A stretch of 64,000 bases of DNA from Paramarasmius palmivorus (lineage: Eukaryota; Basidiomycota; Agaricomycetes; Agaricales; Marasmiaceae), in assembly GCA_037176845.1 (NCBI GenBank), contig JAYKXP010000078.1, forward strand, positions 62,001 to 126,000. Direction: 5' to 3'. The position numbers were made by a program, and so were the translations under genes. Below are positions 1-9,088 of the stretch, piece after piece. The notes under the pieces are model-generated. The model did no database searches, was not told where the DNA came from, and saw only the letters and a program-made list of their open reading frames with translations. Position 1 is the first letter of the stretch, and each line of letters opens with the position of its first letter.

Positions 1-2
1 CT

Positions 3-218
3 TCAACAGGACGTCTTTCACCAGGAGAGCATATAGGTTCCGAGCAATCAATGCGGACCGGTCCTTTGCCCGATTGGGCAACCAAAATTATTGGGCTTGT
101 GGTTAATGATGAACAAGTGAAGGAGCCGAGCAACCTCGACGTTGAATCAGACGAGCTGGAAAAGACAGGATGGAATGCCTCAGATATTGTGGGTTTTATG
201 GATGATCTAGCCCTGTAG
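3..218 (+). CDS. C-terminal end of an unidentified gene (cut by window edge)
   Basis: An open frame enters from the left edge and stops at 216-218, giving the last 71 codons of a plus-strand gene. The tail is acidic, with a DWATKIIGLVV stretch and the ending GWNASDIVGFMDDLAL. I do not recognise it. It lies tail-to-tail with the minus-strand gene ending at 247, only 28 bp away. Because a TET/JBP gene lies nearby and such genes in Agaricomycetes are often found with KDZ transposases, it could be the end of a transposase, but nothing in these 71 residues shows that. Confidence 0.4.
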   Translation, partial: STGRLSPGEHIGSEQSMRTGPLPDWATKIIGLVVNDEQVKEPSNLDVESDELEKTGWNASDIVGFMDDLAL

Positions 219-246
219 AGCATGGTCAGATTTAGCTTGAATATAT

Positions 247-1976
247 TTATACATGCTGATTGCTATCTACGTCAAGAATATCATCTGAAGCCATGCTTGC
301 CACCTCAGACGTCGACGGTTCATCAACAGGAACTAATCCCCGTTCCTCTGGTGTATAAAATAGTCTAATTCTCCCCGTCAAACGAGAAGGCTGTTTGGGT
401 GGATTCCGCCTCAATCGTCTTCTCTCTGTCAAGACATTAGTGTTTAATCATGACATTGAATTTAGTACGAACCTCTTTTCTCGCGTACATCTCGTTCAGC
501 CGCCTCTGCGTCGAATGCTCGCCGTTCCTCCTTGGTCATTGGCTTAGGCTCAGCGATAGGACGAAATTTAATCTGAGAATGAAAGTTAAATCAATATTTA
601 GACTGTAGCAGTTGGTATGGCTCACCTTTCTCTTACGTTGGTTGGGTACATTTGTAGGAAGGCGAACCTCGGGCTGCTCTGCAAGCCAGTCTACAATCAT
701 TCGGTCTCGATTGGGTTGAACAGGACCCGTTACTGCTGCTAGACCATGGCGTAGAGCAAACCTATGCTCGGCCTCTTCAAAGTTCGTCACATAGGAGGAT
801 TCCGACCCGACAAGCGTGGCTGAATCTAAGGTAGAAAGGTCTTCATCGTCCACTGGGTTAGCACTAGCTTTAGGCGGCGGTGTCCTTTGCATCTCTGGTG
901 AATGACGAAGTGAAAGCGGTAGTTTGATTGAAAAGGTACATAGGGATGAATACATATCTATCTAGGTGCATGTTTGACTTGATTTGCTTTTCTGGTAAGC
1001 ACCGAGTGAATCATCCATGTGAGACTTAGAAGGCATGTTTAGATGACATGGAACGTAGAACTCACCCTGAGACGTCGAAGCGATTCCATCAAGGCTAAAT
1101 GTGCCCGGTTCTTGCTCCGCCACTTAGCCTTATATGTATTTTCACGAGAGCGATTCTGACTAAGTGCCGCAGACCTTTCGGGTTCAGGGAGACTTTGAAT
1201 CTGTGTTATACGCCTGAGTATTGTAGTTGAATTGTTAGAATAGCTTTATGAGAAACATTGAAACCCGAAACCCCTTACTTGTGCTTGTTTTCGCGTGCCC
1301 TGGCCTGGAGAAATGCACGGTTCTGTTGATAATAATTCCGAGCGTATTCTCGTGCATGTTCCCGACGTTGTTGAAGGAAGCTCTCTTCGTCCTGACCCTC
1401 GTCAGGATCATTATTGACTGTCGAATGTTGTGTCGGAACTTCTTGAAGTACTTCAGCCTGACTTTCAGAGCTACTGGGAATAACACCCTTCCCAGGATGT
1501 ACTCTGTCCAATGCACGGCTGTTTCCCACTAATGGTGTTCGGATTCGCCCGGTTGTCTTTGTTTTTCTCTCTGGCGGGCTAGGCGTTGGAGGAGTAAGGA
1601 TGGGAGAGTCGGGGTCAGATAGGGACCTGGTGCCATGATGATAATAAGGAGAGGGCGAGGGTGACTCGGAAATGGGTCGCGTTGGCGAAGAAATGAAGCA
1701 TCGCTGATTGAAGCTGGCCAATGTTTGGCGCGGCTTTGTCGGAGAGGACACCAATCGCCGGCGTCTTGCATATCGGACTCGTTGTTTATATTCTGACCAA
1801 GGTGCATCAGGGGATGATGGAGGTAGAATGTCGTCAGAGAAGGGAGAAAGTAGCCTCTTAGAGTGGAAAATGGGAGGCGCCATCATACACTGCAGTGACA
1901 GTAAGAGACTGACATTGGACGGGCGCTTGTATCGGTCCACCTGTTCATTCCAAAAAAGGAGAGGTCTCCGGGCCAT
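247..1976 (-). CDS. Basic, proline/serine-rich protein of unknown function, five exons
   Basis: I join 1976-1279, 1213-1066, 961-626, 572-473 and 425-247. All four introns (47-104 nt) have GT/AG ends and the joined frame stays open for about 486 residues. The N-terminal third is Ser/Pro-rich. The middle, around residues 195-280, is a highly basic helical stretch with repeated Arg/Tyr/Gln and a REHAREYARNYYQQNRAFLQ segment. The C-terminus has KRK and ERRRLRR clusters and ends acidic. This suggests a nuclear or nucleic-acid-binding protein, but no named domain is visible. The first exon may hold another small intron (a GT at the residue-12 Gln and a CAG about 57 nt on), so the N-terminus is unsure. 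Two copies of a TAGAAACTCTCCACGC repeat lie about 150 bp upstream of the start. Confidence 0.6.
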
Positions 1977-2605
1977 TAGGATCCATGCCCTTTGAAGAAC
2001 GCAGTACAACGTACAGTAGGTAGACTCGAAAACGCATCAGAAGTAACTGTGTTTATCCTTGATTCTCTTGAGCAAATTTTGTAGCGAATGACGGTTGGTA
2101 ATAGACTAAAATAAGCGAAGTACTAGAAACTCTCCACGCACTATTAGAAACTCTCCACGCTCACTCTTTTTTACTCAATACAGCCCTGGCATTGAATCTC
2201 CGCACCTCAAAAATGCTTGATGGACTTGTATGAACCACAAAGAAACGGTTTATAGAGAAATCTATGCACGCAGGGCCTCGGAACACTTCAGATAGGTTTT
2301 CGACATTCTTCCGAAGTACAAAGCACACATCAACGTTGCAATCATTCCTATCAGTATACTGTCCTCTGACTATTTTCCAACCTCATAATTTTTTTGGCAC
2401 CTACCTTCAATCATGCTTGATATATACATGCATGATACATTGTGTAGCAGGGTTCCCGACGTTTATTGGTATAGTTCTTGCTGTTTAAGTTGAGATTTTT
2501 GGCATATACGCTGGGTAATGAAAATAACAAGATAATATTGCGACGGCGCCATGCGTGTATCTCTGTACATGTACAAGGCTAAATTACTACATTACTATCC
2601 TACAA
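1977..2605. other. Intergenic: promoter of the 1976 gene and 3' flank of the dioxygenase gene
   Basis: There is no convincing coding frame. The stretch holds the upstream region of the minus-strand gene starting at 1976, including the duplicated motif at 2124-2161, and an AT-rich part (about 2380-2600) that should contain the 3' end of the dioxygenase transcript ending at 2606. Both genes run leftward, so this is a head-to-tail spacer. Confidence 0.5.
2124..2161. promoter_or_regulatory. Tandem promoter repeat, core CTCTCCAC, copy pair 1
   Basis: TAGAAACTCTCCACGC occurs twice, with the CTCTCCAC cores at 2130 and 2151, about 150 bp upstream of the start codon at 1976. The same AAACTCTCCAC core occurs twice again upstream of the gene at 6380. 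Two spaced pairs in front of two genes of the same segment suggest a shared regulatory element. The function is inferred. Confidence 0.35.
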
Positions 2606-4106
2606 CTAAGCATACTTAGTGAAGTTTACAAAGGCCGATCGCCACCGTGACTTGTCTTTTGCCTTTTCCGCTTTAACCTCATTCGAAGTCAGCGACGCCC
2701 AAAAGTCCTTCTCCAACCTGAAACCACGCTCCACCCAACGGAATAGACTGCCGGCAGTATACTGAGTGAATGAGAATCGACGTTCTGTTTCTCCTATAGC
2801 GACATTGGAGTGTCGAAGGACGGCAGAAAGGAGGAGGATGGTTGTTCCTGGTGGAAATTCGATTACAAGTCGTAAGTCCCACAAAATGAGGTGACCACCT
2901 TTCTTGTAATCGTATCCACCAACAGCGGGCGAAAGCGCGGTGATGGCACAGAACCCGTCTGCATGATTACCGAAGTCTGTGTGCTGAACACAGACGGTTT
3001 GAGGACCAAAGTTGAAGGTTACGTGTGCAAAGATGCTGTTGGCGAAGTTCCAGAAGAGAGACGGTATCTTCTCCTTGAGTTTGATGCGATTCGAGGCGTA
3101 CTGTTCATAAAGGGTTGGCTGGCAGTGATAGAACATGGAAGATTGATACCCTGCGAGCCGTGTGACGTCTGGGTCGCGAAGAAGATCAGCAACGATTGTG
3201 GCATTTGTGGCGTTAGCCTGGCCAACAACTCGTGGTTCCTGTGTTAGAGCTTATCAGATGAAATTGTTCTGAATTCCTAATTGGTCGGGTACTTACAGTC
3301 ATTCCTTGATCACAAGAGATGCCAGCGGAGAGCGCGTCAAAATCCCCGCGTCGGTTCCGTAACAGCTTCCCGGTAAATCGTGGCTTTGCCGAGTCCAGTT
3401 TGTCGGCCGCACGTTGAGCGGCTATAGGCCATGACTGGGTGTCAGCAGAGCCAATGCAATGGGTGATCTGGTAGCCTTCTTTGGTGACAAGCACCATATC
3501 ACAGCTCGAAAGATGTGAGCAAGAGCAAAAAGCTAAATAATTGACTACTTACCGCCCGTCCCACTCTAGTTTCTGGAATTTGAACTTCGACCGGTCACCG
3601 ACCATGTCTTCGAGGCTGTAGCGCTGACTTCCGTATTCGGAATGATATCCGGTGAAGCCGTTATCGGACGCTCGGAGTTGATCCATCGTGACATCGAGGT
3701 TAACGATCTCCTGCGTACGAGCTTTTTTCGAAGGCGGAGGTGCATAGGTTTCTGGGGTCTTCTGAGCCTTCGCTGCAGCGCGTTGCTTGCGACGATTGGC
3801 CTTGCTTTGAACCTTGGAGTGAGATTGGCTGCGTTTATTTTCTGGGTCCGATGCTGATGCTAAGGGGTTGCATGGGGTAGCACCACATGGAGAAGCCTCG
3901 GAGGTATTTTGGGAATGGGATGTTGGTGAAATGATGGACGTCAGCATCGACGTCGAGACCTCTGGGAATGAGGAATAAGAGCTTGAAGACGCGTGCGAGA
4001 CGGAAAAAGGAGCTGGATCATCTTGCTGGTTTTCAAAAGCCTGTTGAACGAGGGACTCGAAATCAAAATCCTCCGACAAATGGACAGGCAGTGGCGATTT
4101 CACCAT
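2606..4106 (-). CDS. TET/JBP-family 2-oxoglutarate/Fe(II) dioxygenase, Agaricomycete type
   Basis: Exons 4106-3553, 3504-3297 and 3238-2606 join in frame to 464 residues. Known family chemistry is oxidation of 5-methylpyrimidines in DNA, using Fe(II) and 2-oxoglutarate. The C-terminal half carries the double-stranded beta-helix core. The metal-binding HxD is in QHTDFGN (His340, Asp342), the distal His397 is in LRHSN, and the 2OG-binding Arg at 407/408 is in ERRFSFTQY. The fungal signatures CAITALS, GGHLILWDL, EFPPG and AGSLFRWVERGF are also present. Residues 1-180 are low-complexity with a basic NRRKQRAAAKAQK cluster that looks like a nuclear signal. No catalytic residue is missing and all introns are consensus, so the gene looks functional. 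An extra 5' exon (4339-4310, ten codons) could be spliced in frame through a 203-nt intron. The gene is divergent from the gene at 4600. Confidence 0.85.
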
Positions 4107-4599
4107 CTAAGCATCATGGGAACGCGGTGAGGATGTAGGCACCAAAACAAGATAAGAAATTTCAAAGATGCCCCGATAAATCTCTGCGAATTTCCGGGGT
4201 GTCGAATATTCAGCAGAACGAGGGTAAGAACAATACGCGTATTCCCAGGGTATTGAGTATACGCTTGGGGAAGTGGACAGCAATGAAAGACGAATGATGT
4301 GAGGCTCACCTTGTCCAGTCCTCTACAATCCCTACTCATCTTCGGTCCGTCACAAATAGATGAAGGTGGTTGAGTACAAGAGAGTTTGTGATCAACAAAA
4401 CTAAATTACACCACAACGCGCATCACGAGCAATCACGAGGCAGTCACACCCCAATTTGGATAAGTGTGATATCCAAATCGGGCTTGTTTTTTCTCCGGGT
4501 ATCGAAGATCAACCAATCAGATCCTGAATGGGTTTGCCACATAACTGCAAGCCACCCTTCTCAATCCTGACCAAGACCCCCCAGAAAGCTTCCCTCACT
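4107..4599. promoter_or_regulatory. Shared intergenic region of two divergent genes
   Basis: This 0.5-kb spacer separates the minus-strand dioxygenase (start 4106) from the plus-strand gene at 4600, so it should hold both promoters. It may also contain a small first exon of the dioxygenase (ATG at 4339, donor at 4309). I see no other gene and no copy of the CTCTCCAC repeat found at 2130 and 6294. Confidence 0.4.
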
Positions 4600-5710
4600 A
4601 TGACTTCGAACAACAACAACAGCAGCAGCAACGTCCCTCCATTTGCATTTATCTTTCTCTGGCCAACAGCCTATGGAGGATACAGAGCTCCTTCCTCCAG
4701 CACCGAGCAGCCTCAAATTATGCCTGCTGTTTATATGTCACCGTAAGTCGACTTTGCTCTACAATCTGTCGCTATCAACTAACTTGTCTGGCTATCAAGT
4801 CCCTTTGTTCCAGGCGGTCGTAGAGGCGGTCGATGGCCAATTGTCATCCAGGTTCCATATCAGCATGCTCAATTCATCCAAACGGCTCTCCAGTCCGTCA
4901 TCGATGCCCACTACCAGATTACCAACACTGAGCAGCTTTGGGACGCCATTCGATCTTCAACTGACTTCCAGAATGTCACCGCGATCATGGACGACCTCCA
5001 GACCCATTTCTATGCCATGCTACTCGCTAGAGATGTAGGGATATTTATCGATTAGTGAGTCTCCTCTTTATACTCTGTCACTGCCATGCTGACATACTAT
5101 AGTCCTCTTGTGTCTCGAGGTTGGGTCGACTCACATCGAAGGCTGCGTTGTCTGCCGATGATGAATGTCTACACCTCTTTCGCGGACGCTTTCTTTTATA
5201 TGATGACTCGTGGTGAGCAGCAGGCGACGCCGGTTGCTGAAGAGCCAATACCGCCACCTGATGTATCCACGGCTCCAGCATCTCAACCGGCGTCTCAACC
5301 ACAAGCATCTCAACCTCGAACTCCTCCGCCAACTCCTGCTCGGTCCCAGCCACAGTCAATGCTTTCCCCAGCTCGTTCTGCGGCTAAGTCCACAGGTGCA
5401 CAGATGCCAAGGACTCCGGGTAGTAAAGGTAAGGCGACGATGTCAGAGTCCCCAAAGTGGGTCCCTCCCACTCCGGAAAGAATTATCTTTGCTCCACAAG
5501 AGTCTTCTCCGAGGCAATTGGACCCCGATGTTGAAGGTACGTTTATTATATTTAGAATCATTTTCTGGGACTGACTAAAAACCAGCCAATCTCACAGGGG
5601 ACCTGTCTTGGCTGGATGCCTTTGACGGGTCAGGACCTACACCCAGCCAACCAAACTCCAATCAACATTTTCATTCACCTGCTCCTGTTGCAGGGCCTTC
5701 TAATTCTTGA
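4600..5710 (+). CDS. Proline/glutamine-rich protein of unknown function; frame continues past an in-frame TGA
   Basis: Exons 4600-4742, 4800-5054, 5103-5536 and 5586-5710 join in frame to 318 residues. All introns are GT/AG (48-57 nt). Exon 1 begins with an Asn/Ser run. Exon 2 encodes a conserved-looking core (RWPIVIQVPYQHAQFIQTAL, then a helical stretch). Exon 3 encodes a tract of PASQP repeats and TPPPTPARS. No named domain is recognised. After the TGA at 5708-5710 the same frame stays open for 72 more codons to TAG at 5927. It encodes an ordered-looking segment (GRTFLTDLQREYFEAHGYSG, then an acidic/hydrophobic end), unlike random sequence. The gene may therefore carry a recent nonsense change, or an extra short intron may skip the TGA. 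The next gene on the same strand starts at 6380. Confidence 0.6.
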
Positions 5711-5929
5711 GGTGCTCGTGCTAACGGTCGGACCTTTCTGACTGACCTTCAACGCGAGTACTTCGAGGCCCATGGTTACTCTGGAGAGACCGTCGGGATT
5801 ATTGTCGGATTCTATCGTTCATCGTCTACAGTAGATAGGTTTGTCGAGTTGATGATGGACAGCTTCGAGTCTGATGAACGAGAAGTCCGATTCATCTGGA
5901 AGTTATTCACGCGTCGCTGGGAGGACTAG
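5711..5929 (+). pseudogene. In-frame continuation after TGA (possible lost C-terminus)
   Basis: Seventy-two codons lie in phase with the preceding exon. They are rich in Phe, Tyr, Glu and Arg and end TRRWED before TAG. The composition resembles a folded domain rather than a 3' UTR. It would be the original C-terminus if the TGA at 5708 is a recent mutation. Confidence 0.4.
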
Positions 5930-6379
5930 TTAGTACGATTCATATGCAAAGGCTTCACGTGTACATAAGTCTGGCTTGTTGATTGTAATGCTTTTTTGGA
6001 TGCTCGGAAAGGATCTCTCTGGTGTGAAAGTTGTCAAGGGTGAAATAAGGGTGCTACCAGATGGATCTTATCGGCAGTATTTAGTTCAAGTTACAGCCTA
6101 CAGGCGTGCGGAAGGGTGGCGTGACATTTTAGGCGGCAAATCGAGATACAGATTGATGAGCGAGGTGCGTCCCCAAAAGTGCATTATTCCGAATCCCTGA
6201 ATATTCAGAATACGCAAGACATTGTTTTTCATGCCGCAGATACCACACACGCAACCGAATGTCTAGGGTTACAAATAAATACGCAAATAAAAACTCTCCA
6301 CAAACTAAAACTCTCCACAAAATACATCTCTTCGTCTACTGCATCTCATCCATCTCTCCATTCACTTCTCACTGCCACC
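5930..6379. promoter_or_regulatory. Intergenic/promoter region of the 6380 gene
   Basis: There is no supported gene. The last 90 bp before the start codon are AT-rich and then CT-rich (TCTTCGTCTACTGCATCTCA and on), as is typical of strong fungal promoters. They contain two copies of the AAACTCTCCACAAA motif. The start codon has a strong context, GCCACCATGG. Confidence 0.45.
6289..6320 (+). promoter_or_regulatory. Tandem promoter repeat, core CTCTCCAC, copy pair 2
   Basis: AAACTCTCCACAAA occurs twice, with the CTCTCCAC cores at 6294 and 6311, 60-90 bp upstream of the ATG at 6380. It shares an 11-nt core with the pair at 2130/2151. See the separate observation on co-regulation. Confidence 0.35.
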
Positions 6380-8482
6380 ATGGTTCGATACCAAGGCTAT
6401 TCACTCGCCAAACGTTTCGTTTGCCCGCGTATGCGTCGTGCACATCGGGCAAAAAGAGCGTTTCTCCCTGTGGCACAACGCAAGGAAGTCGCCAAGGAAG
6501 CGCTGAGCAACGCGCAGAAGCTCAATTCCGCCATTGCCAAACTCGTCGCCAACGTCTACGCCCAGGCTAATCAGCTAGCAAAGGATTTTGACAAAAAGCC
6601 AAGGTGGTTCATCGACGTACTATTCCACGGAGGACTACGCCCTACGCGACCTCGCATCATCAACTCATTCAACGCGTTCAAGTGGTTGAAGTCGCGTGAA
6701 CTTCATGAGGGTTAGTCTTTTTTTTCTTGAGACATACTCATGCTGAATAAAAAACTAGCTGGGACGCCCTTGCCATTAATAGAGATCACCAAACAATTCA
6801 AGCATGAGTACGACGTCCTCAACGCCACCGAGAAGCAGATGCTGGTCCAACAATACCTTCAATTACACGAAGAAGACCGTCAAAAGCTTGCTATACGCCC
6901 GAATAATCGGGCCCGTGCCCAAGATGTTGCCAGCGTAGCCACTAATATGTCAGCTATGGTACGCACCTTGCATATTTTTTTGAGCATTCAAATGACCTCT
7001 CCTACAGATGGAGGGGCTGTCGCTTCGAGCTGGACTTGAGGGCATGTTTGTACTCGTCAGGAACACCCATGAAAATCTCATGCGGCCTCAGATATACACG
7101 ACCAACAACGCTCTTCTCGACTACATGCCGCTCGCTACAAAAGGTGGCTGGGACACCAACAAAGTCCTCGGGAAACTGGAGGCTTTCTCGGTAGCTGGTT
7201 GTGACGTAGCCAGTGAGTATCTCAGCCTATCCTGTAGAAAACATACTCACTGCCAAATAGATATGTCTTCCACAATGACGGCTGTTGAACACGCCAATTT
7301 CCTCAAGACATCAATTAGGAATGAGCTGCAGAAGTCCTTTCGTACGTTAGTCATGACTATTACATTGATTTATTGCTAAGTTTGGTAACAGAGACGGCAT
7401 TGGGTGATGGAGCGCCCACACGGATTTTCTACGGAAACTTCGATGCTCAAGTAACGCTCAAGCATCGCGTAGTACTCGACAACTGGCCGCTCGGGAAAAT
7501 TGAGAACCTGAGTAAGGTCAGCAGCTCGCTCCCGCCCCTTCAGAAAACACTGGAGATGCTCCAAAACGGTGAATGCGGCTTTCGTCGGTTGTCAGACGAG
7601 GAATATGACCAATGGAGGACCACTTACTTGGCTAATCTTGTGCTCAATCCGACAGACGTCAGACCCCAGCCAGATGAACACGGTGTTATGCGCCATCCGA
7701 ATGGTCGTCGGGTTCGAGCTGATGCGGGACGTGGTCGGGGCCCTCGTGGTGGAAAGACTCAGACTCAGAGTGCACAAAAAAACACTGCTAGTACACGTGC
7801 AAGGGGCAGTGCCTCGGCTGCCTCACCAGCAACGCAGCAGACTGCTGATCCCAACGTAACAGACTCTACCCGACCTCCAGTTCAATTACCACCGACTCCT
7901 GCTCGTTCGACATCGCCTAATCCTCCTGTCAACGACTCTCCTCCTCCTGCCATCAATGACTCTCCCCCTTCTCCTCCTATCAACGATTCTCCTCCTCCAT
8001 CGCCCAACAGGGATTCGACGCCTCTACCCACTCCAGCTCGTTTAGCACCACCTGCACCAGGCCCACCTCTAGATCCAAGTGTTCTAGATCCTCGCATCCT
8101 TGCTGCCTCAGGAATATCCATCAATCCTAACCCTGGGCTGAATGGTAACCAAGAGGATGGCTCTGATGGGAGTGTCAGCCGGCCTACCAGAGATAGAAGA
8201 CCACCGCAACTCAATCCGCTTTTGGATCCGCCGGCCAAGACGAAAAAGGGCGCTAGTCGAGGCGGAGCTGCTGCTCGTGGAGGCAAAGGAGGCAAGGGAA
8301 GTAGAGGTAGAGGAGGCAAAGGAGGTAGAGGAGGTAGCCATAGTCAGCAGGGTCATCACGGAGGCGATGAGGACCAAGATGACGAACAGCGTGTCGATAA
8401 TCAACCTGCAGCACCGAGTCAGACTCAGCCCACTACTGGTAGTCGTCCCAAGCCTCGCCCAGCGTATCGTGGTGCTGTTTAG
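6380..8482 (+). CDS. Five-exon protein with HMG-box-like N-terminus and RGG-rich tail
   Basis: Exons 6380-6710, 6759-6958, 7008-7212, 7261-7341 and 7392-8482 join to 635 residues with all splice sites canonical. Residues about 93-160, spanning intron 1, read like a diverged HMG box: basic start, NSFNAFKWLK, then ...ITKQFKHEYDVLNATEKQ. Residues about 178-250 form a second conserved block ending LEAFSVAGCDVA, which I associate from memory with unnamed Agaricomycete proteins. Residues about 420-500 are a Pro/Ser tract with repeated NDSPP units. Residues about 567-590 are Gly/Arg repeats (GRGGKGGRGG) typical of nucleic-acid binding. The function is unknown; a DNA- or RNA-binding partner of the segment carrying the dioxygenase is a guess. 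The HMG assignment needs a profile search. Confidence 0.65.
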
Positions 8483-9088
8483 CGCTAGTCTTCATGTTGT
8501 TTAATACGTCCATAGCTTGCCTGTAGTATGTATCTACACGAGATATGAATAAGATCGTCTGCAGTGTCCAAAAAAAAAATAACACGCACCTAGTCATGAT
8601 CTTTCGCTCTGTCCTCGAGTCCGAAACCTCAAAACCAGCCGATATTGTTTTGAGTTGAAAACTTGCACATCTCTCCAACTCTGCTCGAAGATTGTATGAA
8701 ACATATATATTTGATTGAGTACTGAAGATACATGCTGAGGAAAAGTACGTTGAGCAGATATCTGAGGCGACGGCTGTTTCGAGCAAGATGGTCAGCGTTG
8801 AAGAAGACACGAGAAGAAGACATGACTTACGAGACTACGTGAGGCCTGAGAAAGGAAGTAGAAGGCGTGACCTTGGTTCGATTTGAGCCCGAAGAGGAAG
8901 GTGCCGCGAGGCCTGAGAGGGAGAGAGAAGAGCTTGAAGTTATACGCTGGAGGGACGATAATTATTCGTGTATTCTCAGAGGTATTTAATAATTATTTGC
9001 GTACCACAATTAACCGCGCTTGGGGGTTCAGATTAGTGGGCGGATACCCGGCGTATCCTCCCACTAATTAGCCGGTTTGGCTGGGAAC
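8483..9088. other. 3' flank and right border of the TET/JBP-bearing segment
   Basis: No gene is supported; short frames on both strands lack splice support and similarity. The stretch holds the 3' end of the preceding gene and a 37-bp palindrome. It ends where sequence shared with 38955 and 62105 begins. The palindrome lies only 20 bp from that border. Confidence 0.55.
9032..9068. repeat. 37-bp near-perfect palindrome at segment border
   Basis: ATTAGTGGG (9032-9040) pairs with CCCACTAAT (9060-9068), and GGATAC (9042-9047) pairs with GTATCC (9053-9058). This gives 15 of 16 paired positions around a CCGGC loop. It would form a stable hairpin close to the junction where the paralogous array sequence begins. 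It could be a terminal structure of a mobile segment or a strong terminator. Confidence 0.6.

Noticed and set aside
7882..8319. Minus-strand Gly/Pro-rich frame opposite the 6380 gene
   Set aside because: It is the shadow of the Pro- and Gly-rich last exon on the plus strand; no splice or start support.
8433..8823. Small minus-strand gene after the 6380 gene
   Set aside because: There is no family similarity, a weak start and no intron or paralogue support; more likely 3' flank.
9032..9068. Assigning the palindrome firmly to a Helitron 3' end
   Set aside because: No Rep/helicase gene and no clear hairpin-spacer-CTRR arrangement; CTAAT is inside the stem.
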